Shown here piece after piece: positions 25,912 through 33,592 of a stretch of DNA of 64,000 nt (position 1 is the stretch's first letter; each line of letters begins with the position of its first letter). The DNA lies in contig NZ_JACBXD010000003.1 in NCBI RefSeq assembly GCF_013870525.1, positions 1 through 64,000 on the forward strand, in the 5' to 3' direction. The translations under genes and the position numbers were made by a program. The DNA comes from Amycolatopsis pittospori. Lineage in GTDB: Bacteria; Actinomycetota; Actinomycetes; Mycobacteriales; Pseudonocardiaceae. Below the pieces are notes generated by a model. That model made no database searches. It was not told the origin of the DNA and saw only the letters and a program-made list of their open reading frames with translations.

Positions 25912-26742
25912 TCAGCGTCCGGCGAACGCGCCCTCGAAGTCCACCTTGCCGAACGCCTCCGGGACGACGCCGTCCGCGGCGTAGCGGTACAACGCGGTCT
26001 GGTAGATCCCGGAAAGCGTCGTGCAGACGATGGAGACCAAGAACCCCCACACGAGTGAAATCCCGATGGCGACGAAGATCGTGATGGTGCCGCCCAGCAG
26101 CAGGCCCGCACCGACGATGACCGCGAAGCCCGCCAGCGACACCAGGAAGCCGATCACCCAGATACCGGCCTCGCCGACCGCCTGCTCGCCCCAAGTCCGC
26201 TTGAACAGCTGGGCCGACCGCTTCGCCCCGTGCCGGACACCGGCGTCCTCGATCATCATCACCGGGAGGACGAGGTAGGTGACGAGGCTCCAGGCGGCGC
26301 CGATCAAGCCGCTGATGAAGTAGCCGATGAAATCGAGCCGCCGCTCGATCTGCCGGAGGATCAGGGAAACCGTGGCCGTCACCGCGGACCAGCCCAGCAA
26401 GGGCAGCCAGCGGCGGCCTGCCGCGGCCAGCCCGTCGGCCACGCGGGGATCGTCACCGCGAAGCGCGACGTCCGCCTGCGAGATGAGCGCGGCGTTGAAG
26501 AACACCGTGACGAACGCGGCGGCGAGGTAGAACAGCCCGAGCATCACGTACGAAGCGGGGGTCAGCCGCGAGTGCTCGGCGATCTCGGTATGAGAAATCC
26601 AGTAACCGGACCCGAGGAACACCGCGGCCACCAGAAGACCGGCGAAACCGGCAAGCACCGGGAAGACCGCGAGCTCCTTGCGGGACCGCAGAACACGCCA
26701 GGAAGCGCCGAACAAAGCGAAAGAACGGGCGATACGCCCCAT
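25912..26742 (-). CDS. Six-TM membrane protein (DUF6159-like)
   Basis: 276 residues with about six hydrophobic segments, including ELAVFPVLAGFAGLLVAAVF, YVMLGLFYLAAAFVTVFFNA, FIGYFISGLIGAAWSLVTYL and VWGFLVSIVCTTLSGIYQTA. The pattern, with RSRKELAVFPVLAG at the start, matches widespread actinobacterial integral membrane proteins of unknown function that I associate with DUF6159. No enzymatic motif is seen. Gene order (upstream of pheS, next to trmH) gives no functional hint. Confidence 0.75.
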   Translation of the reverse strand: MGRIARSFALFGASWRVLRSRKELAVFPVLAGFAGLLVAAVFLGSGYWISHTEIAEHSRLTPASYVMLGLFYLAAAFVTVFFNAALISQADVALRGDDPRVADGLAAAGRRWLPLLGWSAVTATVSLILRQIERRLDFIGYFISGLIGAAWSLVTYLVLPVMMIEDAGVRHGAKRSAQLFKRTWGEQAVGEAGIWVIGFLVSLAGFAVIVGAGLLLGGTITIFVAIGISLVWGFLVSIVCTTLSGIYQTALYRYAADGVVPEAFGKVDFEGAFAGR

Positions 26743-26774
26743 GATTCCCCCAGGAAGTCAACGGAATCCGCAGC

Positions 26775-27617
26775 TTAGCGACCCGGGCGCAGCGCCATCG
26801 CGTTGGTGTAGACACAGACCGCCGCGGCCGTCGCGAGGTTCAGGCTTTCGGCCCGACCGTACATCGGGATCTTGACCGCGAGGTCGACCGTGTCGAGCAC
26901 GTGCTCCGGCAGACCGTGCGCTTCGTTGCCGAAAACCCAGGCGGCAGGCTGGTCGAAGCTCACCTGATCGAGCTCGGTGTCGGCGTAACCGTGCGCGCCG
27001 AGGGTGCGGAGACCGGCGGCGGAGCAGGCCTTCAAGGCCGCGTCGACGTCCCGGATCCGGGTGATGGCGGGGTGGAACAGGCTGCCGGCGGCGGCCCGGA
27101 CGCATTTGCCGTTGTGCGGGTCGACACTGTCGCCCGCGAGTACGACCGCGTCGGCGCCGGCCGCGTCCGCGACCCGGATCACCGTGCCCGCGTTACCGGG
27201 GTCCGAGACGTCGACGAGGACGACGACGAGCTTCGCGCCCGGCTTCAGGACGGTCTCCTGTGGACGGTCGACGAGTGCGCAGACCGCGACGATGCCTTGC
27301 GGTGTCACGGTTTCGGAAAGCCCGTCGGCGGCACGATCGGTGATCGGGGAGATCGGGACACCGGCCTCGCCCGCGGTGACGAGCAGCCCCTCGTGCTGGG
27401 CTGCGGCGCGTTCGGTGACGAACAGCTCGTACACCGTGCCGCCGTCTTCGAGGGCGTGGGTGAGCGCGGCTTCGACCGCGTTCGCGCCCTCGGCGAGGAA
27501 CCGGCCCGTCTTCTCGCGTTCGGCCCGGCGGGTGAGCTTGCGCGCAGCAACAACCCGGGGCGTCCGTTCGGTGAACGGAGCGGCCCCGGGTTGCGGAAGT
27601 GCGCTGCGGCCGGTCAG
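26775..27617 (-). CDS. TrmH/SpoU-family RNA 2'-O-methyltransferase
   Basis: About 280 residues, SPOUT methyltransferase that methylates ribose 2'-OH on rRNA or tRNA with S-adenosylmethionine. The N-terminal substrate-binding domain ([20 protein letters not shown]) and the knotted catalytic core with motifs [27 protein letters not shown] and [16 protein letters not shown] are intact. The start is a puzzle. No in-frame ATG, GTG or TTG lies between 27812 and the conserved region. I place it at CTG 27617, which overlaps the rplT stop as CTGA with GAAGAGAAGAAG just upstream. A hairpin lies inside its first codons. Confidence 0.88.
   Translation of the reverse strand: MTGRSALPQPGAAPFTERTPRVVAARKLTRRAEREKTGRFLAEGANAVEAALTHALEDGGTVYELFVTERAAAQHEGLLVTAGEAGVPISPITDRAADGLSETVTPQGIVAVCALVDRPQETVLKPGAKLVVVLVDVSDPGNAGTVIRVADAAGADAVVLAGDSVDPHNGKCVRAAAGSLFHPAITRIRDVDAALKACSAAGLRTLGAHGYADTELDQVSFDQPAAWVFGNEAHGLPEHVLDTVDLAVKIPMYGRAESLNLATAAAVCVYTNAMALRPGR
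27551..27593. terminator. Hairpin just beyond rplT, inside the start of trmH
   Basis: CAACCCGGGGC (27551-27561) pairs with GCCCCGGGTTG (27583-27593), and CCGTTC (27564-27569) pairs with GAACGG (27573-27578) inside it. It lies 21 bp past the rplT stop and could terminate or attenuate the infC-rpmI-rplT message before trmH. Confidence 0.6.
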
Positions 27618-27991
27618 GCCGACTTCTTCTCTTCGGTGTTCACGTTCGCCTTGGCCAGCTCGGCCAGCGCGGTGAACGCGGCGGCGTCGTTGACCGCGAG
27701 GTCCGCGAGGATCTTGCGGTCGACCTCGACACCCGCGGCCTTGAGGCCCTGGATGAAGCGGTTGTAGGTGACGCCGTTGGCGCGGGCGGCCGCGTTGATA
27801 CGGGTGATCCACAGCTGGCGGAAGTCACCCTTGCGGGCACGGCGGTCCCGGTAGGCGTAGTTCAGCGAGTGAAGCGTCTGCTCCTTCGCCTTGCGGTACA
27901 GCCGCGAACGCTGGCCGCGGTAGCCGCTGGCGAGCTCGAGAGTCGCGCGACGCTTCTTCTGGGCGTTTACAGCCCTCTTGACGCGTGCCAC
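27614..27991 (-). CDS. rplT: 50S ribosomal protein L20
   Basis: 125 residues from GTG 27991, giving the universal start [15 protein letters not shown]. The typical [23 protein letters not shown] and [25 protein letters not shown] follow. L20 is an early-assembly protein of the large subunit. A GTG-proximal AGGATGGA supports this start; ATG at 28000 would add three residues. It is third in the infC-rpmI-rplT operon, 64 bp after rpmI, and is followed by trmH. Confidence 0.97.
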   Translation of the reverse strand: MARVKRAVNAQKKRRATLELASGYRGQRSRLYRKAKEQTLHSLNYAYRDRRARKGDFRQLWITRINAAARANGVTYNRFIQGLKAAGVEVDRKILADLAVNDAAAFTALAELAKANVNTEEKKSA

Positions 27992-28055
27992 TGGGTCCAT
28001 CCTGTCGATCTGGGGGCGCGCTGACGCGCCCGGCGTTTACAAAGTGCGGGGAATG

Positions 28056-28250
28056 TCAGCGGCCGAGAAGGCGCTTGACGCGGCCGACGTCGTTCTTGGC
28101 GATCTCGGTCGTGCCTTCGAGGCGACGGGTGAGCCTGTTGGACTTCTTCTCCATCAGGTGGCGACGACCGGCCTTCTGGCGGCGCAGCTTGCCCGAACCC
28201 GTGACGCGAACTCGCTTCGACGTCCCGCTGTGCGTCTTCATCTTCGGCAT
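28056..28250 (-). CDS. rpmI: 50S ribosomal protein L35
   Basis: 64 residues, standard for L35: [20 protein letters not shown], then [16 protein letters not shown] and a C-terminal [10 protein letters not shown]. The ATG at 28250 follows AGAGGA. It lies 70 bp downstream of infC in the conserved infC-rpmI-rplT operon. Confidence 0.97.
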   Translation of the reverse strand: MPKMKTHSGTSKRVRVTGSGKLRRQKAGRRHLMEKKSNRLTRRLEGTTEIAKNDVGRVKRLLGR

Positions 28251-28320
28251 TACGTAGTCCTCTTTCGTGCGGCGGCACACCGGAGTTCCCCGGTGTGCCG
28301 CTGACATGTGCTGGTCGGCG

Positions 28321-28896
28321 CTAGGCGTCGGCGGGCGGCTCGGACGAATCGTCCTTGGCAGCCTTCGCGGCCTTGGGCGGCTTCACGTTCTTGTGCGGGG
28401 CCAACACCATGATCATGTTGCGGCCGTCCTGCTTCGGCGACGACTCGACGAAACCGAGTTCCGTCACCTCGTCGGCGAGCTTCTGCAACAGGCGGAAACC
28501 GAGTTCCGGCCGCGACTGCTCGCGCCCGCGGAACATGATCGTGACCTTGACCTTGTTACCGGCCGCGAGGAAGCGCGACACGTGACCCTTTTTGGTCTCG
28601 TAGTCGTGCTGATCGATCTTCGGCCGCAGCTTCTGCTCTTTGATGACGGTGAGCTGCTGGTTGCGGCGGGACTCGCGGGCCTTCTGCGCGCTCTCGTACT
28701 TGAACTTGCCGAAGTCCATGAGCTTGCATACGGGCGGGCGAGCCTGCGGAGCGACCTCGACGAGATCGAGATCGTTCTCCTGTGCCAGCCGCAGCGCATC
28801 TTCGATCCGGACGATGCCGACCTGTTCACCGGCGGGTCCGACGAGGCGGACCTCCGGTACCCGGATTCGGTCGTTGATGCGTGTCTCGGAGCTGAT
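28321..28896 (-). CDS. infC: Translation initiation factor IF-3 (ATC start)
   Basis: 191 residues. IF-3 keeps ribosomal subunits apart and rejects non-canonical start codons. The N-domain ([20 protein letters not shown]) and C-domain ([20 protein letters not shown]) are intact, with a Lys/Ala-rich tail ([16 protein letters not shown]). There is no ATG/GTG/TTG near the N-terminus. The perfect AGGGAGG (28907-28901) lies 4 nt before ATC at 28896-28894, so ATC is almost certainly the start. Rare infC start codons serve autoregulation by IF-3 in other bacteria. Confidence 0.95.
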   Translation of the reverse strand: MSSETRINDRIRVPEVRLVGPAGEQVGIVRIEDALRLAQENDLDLVEVAPQARPPVCKLMDFGKFKYESAQKARESRRNQQLTVIKEQKLRPKIDQHDYETKKGHVSRFLAAGNKVKVTIMFRGREQSRPELGFRLLQKLADEVTELGFVESSPKQDGRNMIMVLAPHKNVKPPKAAKAAKDDSSEPPADA

Positions 28897-29167
28897 GGGG
28901 CCTCCCTGGTTCGAGGTAAATTCTTCTACCGTTTCGACCTGGTGCCCACATACCGAAGGCCTCGGTACCGTGAGGTACACGAGGCCCACTCTTTTCCGAT
29001 CGCGTTCAGTCTCCAGAACCGAACACACCGCCTCGGACGCCCGAAATCGTCTTTGGCGAGACCGGACCCGGACACCTGGTGTTACGGCGGTGACACGGGT
29101 GGGAGCGGGGCTCCACTTGCCGCCCCCGATCGCTCAGGGGCTGGTCGCTCGTGGAAGGGTACCAGAC
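28897..29167. promoter_or_regulatory. infC leader / divergent intergenic region with stable hairpin
   Basis: The 271 bp between infC and the divergent DUF1844 gene hold no credible gene. At 28958-28986 a 12-bp stem (GGCCTCG with CGAGGCC, and GTACC with GGTAC, one bulged A, 4-nt loop) would form in the infC leader about 60 nt before the start. It may control infC-rpmI-rplT expression. Confidence 0.5.
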
Positions 29168-29527
29168 GTGTCAGAAGAACCGGTTCAGCAGCCCCCGTAT
29201 TCCCAGGACGTCCGCGGCTTGGAGGACATCCCGAGCGTCGAGGTGATCAGCAGGGCGGCCGTCATGCTGCTCTCCGCCGGCGCCGAACGACTCGGCCTCG
29301 CCGACGAGGACCCGGCCAACTCTCCCCACCGCGACCTCGACGAGGCCCGCCGCCTGATCACCGCCCTCGCCGGGCTGGTCACCGCTTCGGCAGAGTACCT
29401 CGGCCTGCACGCGGGCCCGTTGCGCGACGGCCTGCAGTCGCTGCAGAAGGCGTTCCGCGAGGCTTCGGCCGTGCCGGACGCCCCCGGTCAGGGACCGGGC
29501 GAGAAGTACACGGGCCCGGTCTACTAG
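29168..29527 (+). CDS. DUF1844 family protein
   Basis: 119 residues. The family core is visible: VEVISRAAVMLLSAGAERLG, then DLDEARRLITALAGLVTAS and the closing LRDGLQSLQKAFREAS. DUF1844 proteins are small, helical and cytoplasmic, with no established role. A GTG start at 29168 is preceded by GGAAGGG. It is divergent from infC, as commonly seen in actinomycetes, and ends before a long hairpin. Confidence 0.85.
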   Translation: MSEEPVQQPPYSQDVRGLEDIPSVEVISRAAVMLLSAGAERLGLADEDPANSPHRDLDEARRLITALAGLVTASAEYLGLHAGPLRDGLQSLQKAFREASAVPDAPGQGPGEKYTGPVY

Positions 29528-29556
29528 GCCTCCCTTACTCTCCACCCGCTGCCATG

Positions 29557-29597
29557 AACGGCCCGTTCCTTGCGAATTTCGCAAGGAACGGGCCGTT
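29557..29597. terminator. Near-perfect 41-nt palindrome, TGAACGGCC type
   Basis: AACGGCCCGTTCCTTGCGAA (29557-29576) pairs perfectly with 29578-29597 around a single base. It lies 30 bp after the DUF1844 gene and probably terminates it. The outer sequence begins ATGAACGG. Confidence 0.8.
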
Positions 29598-29637
29598 CCT
29601 TGCACGGGCGGGGCTACCCCAGCGGCCCACAGGCGAC

Positions 29638-29653
29638 TAACATTTCAGATGTG
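29638..29653 (+). promoter_or_regulatory. Leaderless -10 element of the GntR gene
   Basis: TAACAT (29638-29643) is followed by 7 nt and the GTG start at 29651, with no Shine-Dalgarno sequence. This matches a leaderless actinomycete promoter; no convincing -35 is seen. Confidence 0.5.
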
Positions 29654-30298
29654 AGTGGGTTGGCGAAGGTGCCGAGGTCCCTCCTGCGGGACGAGGCCTA
29701 CGAGAACATCCGCCGGGCGATCATCGACGGGACGCTGCCGCCGGGGACGAACCTGCGCGACGGCGACCTGGCCGAGCAGCTCGGTCTTTCGCGGGCGCCG
29801 GTGCGGCAGGCGCTACTGCGCCTCATCGAGGACGGCCTCGTCGAGTCGAAGCCGCAGAGCTACACGCGGGTGGCGGGGTTCGTCCCCGACGACGTCCGAG
29901 ACGCCCTGCACCTGGTCCGCACGCTGCACGAGGCCGCCGTCCGCGCGGGCGCGCCGCGGATGGGGCCGGCCGAGGTCGCCGCGATGCGGGCGGCCAACGC
30001 CCGGTTCGCCGACGCGATCGCCGCCGGGGACATCGCGGCCGCGATCGCCGCCGACGACGACCTCCACGACATCCCGGTCGCCGCCGCGCGCAACCGGGCT
30101 GTCGCCGCGACGCTCGACCGCTACACCCCACTGCTCCGGCGTCTCGAATACGCGCGCTTCGGCTCCCTGCCCGCGCACCGGTCGGTCCAGCGTCACGCGG
30201 ACCTGGCCGACGCGATCGAAGCGGGCGACGTCGACGCGGCCTGCTCGATCACCGCCACGATCTGGACCGAACTCGAAGCCCTCCTGGAGACGCCATGA
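29651..30298 (+). CDS. GntR-family regulator (FCD type)
   Basis: 215 residues. The GntR winged helix at residues 12-75 reads [20 protein letters not shown] and [20 protein letters not shown]. The C-terminal FCD helical effector domain carries a metal-type His pattern ([11 protein letters not shown]). The GTG at 29651 is leaderless-type. Its stop overlaps the acdS start as ATGA, so it is translationally coupled to ACC deaminase and most likely controls it. Confidence 0.88.
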   Translation: MSGLAKVPRSLLRDEAYENIRRAIIDGTLPPGTNLRDGDLAEQLGLSRAPVRQALLRLIEDGLVESKPQSYTRVAGFVPDDVRDALHLVRTLHEAAVRAGAPRMGPAEVAAMRAANARFADAIAAGDIAAAIAADDDLHDIPVAAARNRAVAATLDRYTPLLRRLEYARFGSLPAHRSVQRHADLADAIEAGDVDAACSITATIWTELEALLETP

Positions 30299-31290
30299 CC
30301 CTCGCCGACTTCCCGCGCTACCCGCTGCTGTTCGGTCCCTCCCCCGTGCACCCGCTGGACCGGCTCACCGCCCATCTCGGCGGCGCGAAGGTCTGGGCGA
30401 AACGTGAGGACGTCAACTCCGGTATCGCGTTCGGCGGCAACAAGACCCGGAAGCTCGAATACCTGGTCGCCGACGCGCTCGCCTCGGGCGCGGACACCCT
30501 GATCTCGATCGGCGGCGTGCAGTCGAACCACACCCGCCAGGTCGCCGCGGCCGCCGCGCGGGCCGGGCTGAAGGCCGTCCTGGTGCAGGAAAGCTGGGTC
30601 GATTGGAACGACCCGCTGTACGACAAGGTCGGCAACATCCAGCTCTCGCGCATCCTCGGCGCCGACATCCGGATGGTCGAGGCCGATTTCGGCGTCGGCT
30701 TCAAGGAGAGCTGGGAGAACGCGGTCAAGGAGATCGAAGCCGACGGCGGGAAGCCGTACGCGATCCCGGCGGGCGGTTCGGACCATCGGCTCGGCGGGCT
30801 CGGCTTCGCGAACTGGATCGGCGAACTCGAAGCGCAGGAGGCCGAACTCGGTGTCTTCTTCGACACGGTGGTCGTCTGCTCGGTCACCGGCGGCACGCAG
30901 GCCGGAATGGTCGCCGGGGCCGCGCTTTCCGGGAAGCCGCGGCGGATCCTCGGCATCGACGGTTCGGCGAAACCGGCCGAGACCCGCGCCCAGATCACCC
31001 GCATCGCCCGCGCGACCGCGGAGCTGATCGGCGCCGGCGAGATCGGCGAGGTCGAACTGGACGAGCGGTACCACGCAGGGATCTACGGCATCCCCGACGA
31101 GTCCACTTTGGACGCTATCCGGACGCTGGCGCGTCTGGAGGGCGTACTCACGGATCCGGTGTACGAGGGCAAGTCGATGGCGGGCCTGATCGACCTCGTC
31201 GGGCGGGGCGAGATCTCGCGGGAATCGAACGTGCTGTTCGCGCACCTGGGCGGGCAGCCCGCGCTCAACGGCTACACGAGCGTGCTTTAG
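30295..31290 (+). CDS. acdS: 1-aminocyclopropane-1-carboxylate deaminase
   Basis: 331 residues, fold-II PLP enzyme that opens ACC (the plant ethylene precursor) to 2-oxobutyrate and ammonia. The PLP Lys lies in [48 protein letters not shown] and [18 protein letters not shown] match true ACC deaminases closely. The C-terminal Tyr and Glu region (YGIPDEST) is retained. D-cysteine desulfhydrase is the main alternative but is less similar here. Coupled to the upstream GntR gene. It suggests a plant-associated lifestyle. Confidence 0.9.
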   Translation: MTLADFPRYPLLFGPSPVHPLDRLTAHLGGAKVWAKREDVNSGIAFGGNKTRKLEYLVADALASGADTLISIGGVQSNHTRQVAAAAARAGLKAVLVQESWVDWNDPLYDKVGNIQLSRILGADIRMVEADFGVGFKESWENAVKEIEADGGKPYAIPAGGSDHRLGGLGFANWIGELEAQEAELGVFFDTVVVCSVTGGTQAGMVAGAALSGKPRRILGIDGSAKPAETRAQITRIARATAELIGAGEIGEVELDERYHAGIYGIPDESTLDAIRTLARLEGVLTDPVYEGKSMAGLIDLVGRGEISRESNVLFAHLGGQPALNGYTSVL

Positions 31291-31301
31291 CGGAAGCTGT
31301 C

Positions 31302-31348
31302 ATGAACGGACCTTTCATAACAAGAAATGTTATGAAAGGTCCGTTCAT
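31302..31348. terminator. 21-bp-arm hairpin after acdS, ATGAACGG type
   Basis: The 21-bp arm at 31302-31322 (beginning ATGAACGGACC) pairs perfectly with 31328-31348 around AGAAA. It lies between the convergent acdS and RidA genes, 11 bp from each, so it should act both ways. Confidence 0.85.
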
Positions 31349-31359
31349 AACACGCGTGA

Positions 31360-31743
31360 CTAGTCCACCACGGCCAGGACGTCGATCTCCACCAGCAGGC
31401 CGGCGGGCAGGCCGACGTACACGGTGGTGCGAGCCGGGTGCGGCGCTTCGCCGATCAGCTTGTTGTAGACCTCGTTGAACGCGCCGAAGTGGTCGACGTC
31501 GGTCAGGTACACGCGCACCATCAGGGCGTCGCCCAGGCTCGAACCGGCGGCCTCGAGCACGGCTTCGATGTTCTTGAAGGTCTGCTCCGTCTGCTCACCG
31601 ACGGTCTCGCCGACGATGGCGCCGGTGGCCGGGTCGAAGGCGACCTGGCCGGCCACCTGCAGGATGTTGCCCTTGCGGACCGCCTGCGAGAACGCGGCCA
31701 CCGGCTTCGGCGCGTTCTCCGTGCTGATCGCGGTCTTGCTCAT
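31360..31743 (-). CDS. RidA-family enamine/imine deaminase
   Basis: 127 residues of the Rid (YjgF/YER057c) family. RidA hydrolyses reactive enamines and imines released by PLP-dependent dehydratases. The catalytic Arg is present in HPARTTVYVGLPAG and the partner Glu in LVEIDVLAVV, so this is probably an active member. The ATG at 31743 follows GGGGAAG. It overlaps the IclR stop by 4 bp and is the last of three leftward genes. Its likely partner is the divergent PLP ammonia-lyase, whose product passes through an enamine. Confidence 0.9.
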   Translation of the reverse strand: MSKTAISTENAPKPVAAFSQAVRKGNILQVAGQVAFDPATGAIVGETVGEQTEQTFKNIEAVLEAAGSSLGDALMVRVYLTDVDHFGAFNEVYNKLIGEAPHPARTTVYVGLPAGLLVEIDVLAVVD

Positions 31744-32504
31744 TCCAACTTCCCCTTTCGGTTCCCCGTCCATCCGCTGTGGACGGAAGCTTCTTCGGCG
31801 GCGGTGATCAGTTCGGGCACGAGCCCCATCAGGCCGTCGTAGTCGAGCAGTACCTTCGGCACCGACACGGACGCGGCGGCGAGCACCACCCCGCCCGGGC
31901 CGCGGACCGGCGCGGCGACGCAGTGGATGAAGTCCTCGTGCTCGGCGTTGTCCACCGCGTAACCCCGGTCGGCGACGAGCGCGAGTTCCTTCTCGTAGGC
32001 CTCGGGTGTGGTGATCGTGTTCGGCGTGCGGACGAAGAAGTCGATCCTCGACACGACGTCGGCCTGCTTCTCCGGGGTCATCGCCGCGACGAGCACCTTG
32101 CCGACGGCGGTGCAGTGCAGAGGCGCGCGCTTCCCGATGCGGGAGTACATCCGCACCGAATGCCTGCCCTCGAACTTGTCGATGTAGACCACCTCACCGT
32201 CCTCATAGGACGCGAGGTGCACGGTGTGCCCGGTGCGTGCGTTGAGCCCGGCGAGAGCCGACTGCGCGGTGCGCCGGACGTCGCGGTCCTCCAGCGCCTG
32301 CTGTGCGAGGTCGAAGAGAGCACTGCCGAGCCGGTAGTACCGCTGTCCCTCCCTGCGCACGAAATGGTGCGTCTCCAGGGTGCGCAGCAGGCGCAGCACG
32401 GTCGACTTGTGCACACCGATCTCTTCGGCGAGCTGATCCAGCGTCTTCGCCTCGCGCGCGAGCCCGCTCAACAAGGTGAGCGCCCTGTCCAAACTCTGGC
32501 TCAT
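31740..32504 (-). CDS. IclR-family regulator (KdgR-like context)
   Basis: 254 residues. The N-terminal winged helix is LDQLAEEIGVHKSTVLRLLR; the C-terminal effector domain includes HCTAVGKVLVAAM and HCVAAPVRGPGGVV. KdgR, the classic 2-keto-3-deoxygluconate sensor, belongs to this family, and a probable KDG kinase is directly upstream (ATGA overlap). The predicted ligand is therefore KDG or a related acid (inference). Its likely operators are the two 14-bp direct repeats at 33545-33579. Confidence 0.88.
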   Translation of the reverse strand: MSQSLDRALTLLSGLAREAKTLDQLAEEIGVHKSTVLRLLRTLETHHFVRREGQRYYRLGSALFDLAQQALEDRDVRRTAQSALAGLNARTGHTVHLASYEDGEVVYIDKFEGRHSVRMYSRIGKRAPLHCTAVGKVLVAAMTPEKQADVVSRIDFFVRTPNTITTPEAYEKELALVADRGYAVDNAEHEDFIHCVAAPVRGPGGVVLAAASVSVPKVLLDYDGLMGLVPELITAAEEASVHSGWTGNRKGKLE

Positions 32505-33481
32505 ACGCCCACCAACCCCTTGTCCGTCAGTCTCGCCGCCGCCCATGCTGCCGCATCCGCCCCGATGAGCGCATCGACGACGGCTTCGGGCAGCGGTGTC
32601 CCCACGTCGTCGTGGGTCAGCAAGGTGGCGGCGGCCTGCAGATGCCCGCGCCGCAACCGGGTCGAGGGGTCGTCGCCGCGCAACGTGGAAGCGAGGAAAC
32701 CGGCCGCGAAGGCGTCTCCGGCACCGACCGGCTCGACGACGTCGACCTGGAGCGCCGGCGCGAACAGCGGCGCCGCGTCCCCCTCGACGAGCGTCGCGCC
32801 GCGCTCCCCGTGCTTGACCACCAGCGTCTTCGGCCCGGGCACGACGGCACGCAACCGCTGCGGGTCACCGGTCCCCCACACCCGTTCGGCCTCGTCGTCC
32901 CCGGCGAGCACGATGTCGGCGCGGGCGGCCAGTTCGGCCAGCACCGACGGGTCGCGCCCGGTCCACAACGCGGGCCGGAAGTTCACGTCGAACGACACCA
33001 GCGTGTCGCCGCGCGGACGTTCCATGAGCGCCCGCACCAGGTCGAGACAGCCGTCGGACAGGGCGGGCGTGATCCCGGACAGATGGATCACGCGGACACC
33101 GTCGAGTTCGAGCTTCCCCAGCAGTCCGGCGTCCATCCCGGACGCGGCGGACCCCTTGCGGTAGTACCGGACCGGGCTGCCCTGGGCGCCGCTTTCCTTG
33201 ATGTAGAGCCCGGTCGGCCGCGTCGGGTCGACCAGCACCGCGCTGACGTCCACCCCCGCCTCGGCGATCTCGCGCACCAGCGCGCGTCCGAACGGGTCGT
33301 CGCCGACGGCGCTCACCCAAGCGCTGGCGAATCCCAGCGCCGGGAGATGGCAGGCGACGTTCGATTCGGCTCCGCCGATCGTCCGCACCCACTTACGTAC
33401 CTCGTCGGGCGGCCCTGGTTCGGCCGGTACGAACAAGGCCATCGACTCCCCGATGCAAATAACGTCGGGCGCGCTTGTCAC
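32501..33481 (-). CDS. PfkB-family sugar kinase, probable 2-keto-3-deoxygluconate kinase
   Basis: 326 residues of the ribokinase/PfkB family. N-terminal signature GGAESNVACHLPALG; C-terminal catalytic signature PVGAGDAFAAGFLAS with the base Asp in GAGD. Members with VICIGESMALFVP openings and a KDG context phosphorylate 2-keto-3-deoxygluconate to KDPG; fructokinase is an alternative. The GTG at 33481 has GAGGAG 8 nt upstream. It is first of the leftward kinase-IclR-RidA operon. No KDPG aldolase gene is found in this window. Confidence 0.85.
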   Translation of the reverse strand: MTSAPDVICIGESMALFVPAEPGPPDEVRKWVRTIGGAESNVACHLPALGFASAWVSAVGDDPFGRALVREIAEAGVDVSAVLVDPTRPTGLYIKESGAQGSPVRYYRKGSAASGMDAGLLGKLELDGVRVIHLSGITPALSDGCLDLVRALMERPRGDTLVSFDVNFRPALWTGRDPSVLAELAARADIVLAGDDEAERVWGTGDPQRLRAVVPGPKTLVVKHGERGATLVEGDAAPLFAPALQVDVVEPVGAGDAFAAGFLASTLRGDDPSTRLRRGHLQAAATLLTHDDVGTPLPEAVVDALIGADAAAWAAARLTDKGLVGV

Positions 33482-33507
33482 TTCCGCGTCTCCTCATCGT
33501 CACGCCG

Positions 33508-33536
33508 TTGACCTCCAGCGGACCGGATGCTACACC
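33508..33536 (+). promoter_or_regulatory. Promoter of the rightward oxidised-chitin operon
   Basis: TTGACC (33508-33513), a 17-nt spacer and TACACC (33531-33536) form a good sigma-70-type promoter about 50 bp before the ammonia-lyase gene. Confidence 0.65.
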
Positions 33537-33544
33537 TATCCCAC

Positions 33545-33579
33545 GCAATATGCGCAACGTCCGTTGCAACATACGCAAC
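33545..33579. promoter_or_regulatory. Probable IclR operators
   Basis: GCAATATGCGCAAC (33545-33558) is repeated as GCAACATACGCAAC (33566-33579), 21 bp apart or two helical turns. The second is the right part of GTTGC-7-GCAAC (33563-33579), and GCAACG/CGTTGC forms a dyad between them. They overlap the expected transcription start. Confidence 0.65.
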
Positions 33580-33592
33580 CGAGGTGAACCTC

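Noticed and set aside
29557..29640. Short peptides such as MNGPFLANFARNG encoded by the hairpins
   Set aside because: A palindromic consequence of the arm sequence; no ribosome-binding site and no conservation beyond the arms.
30295..31290. D-cysteine desulfhydrase instead of ACC deaminase
   Set aside because: Motif runs, including [12 protein letters not shown] and YGIPDEST, follow ACC deaminases more closely, and the GntR partner fits; not fully excluded.
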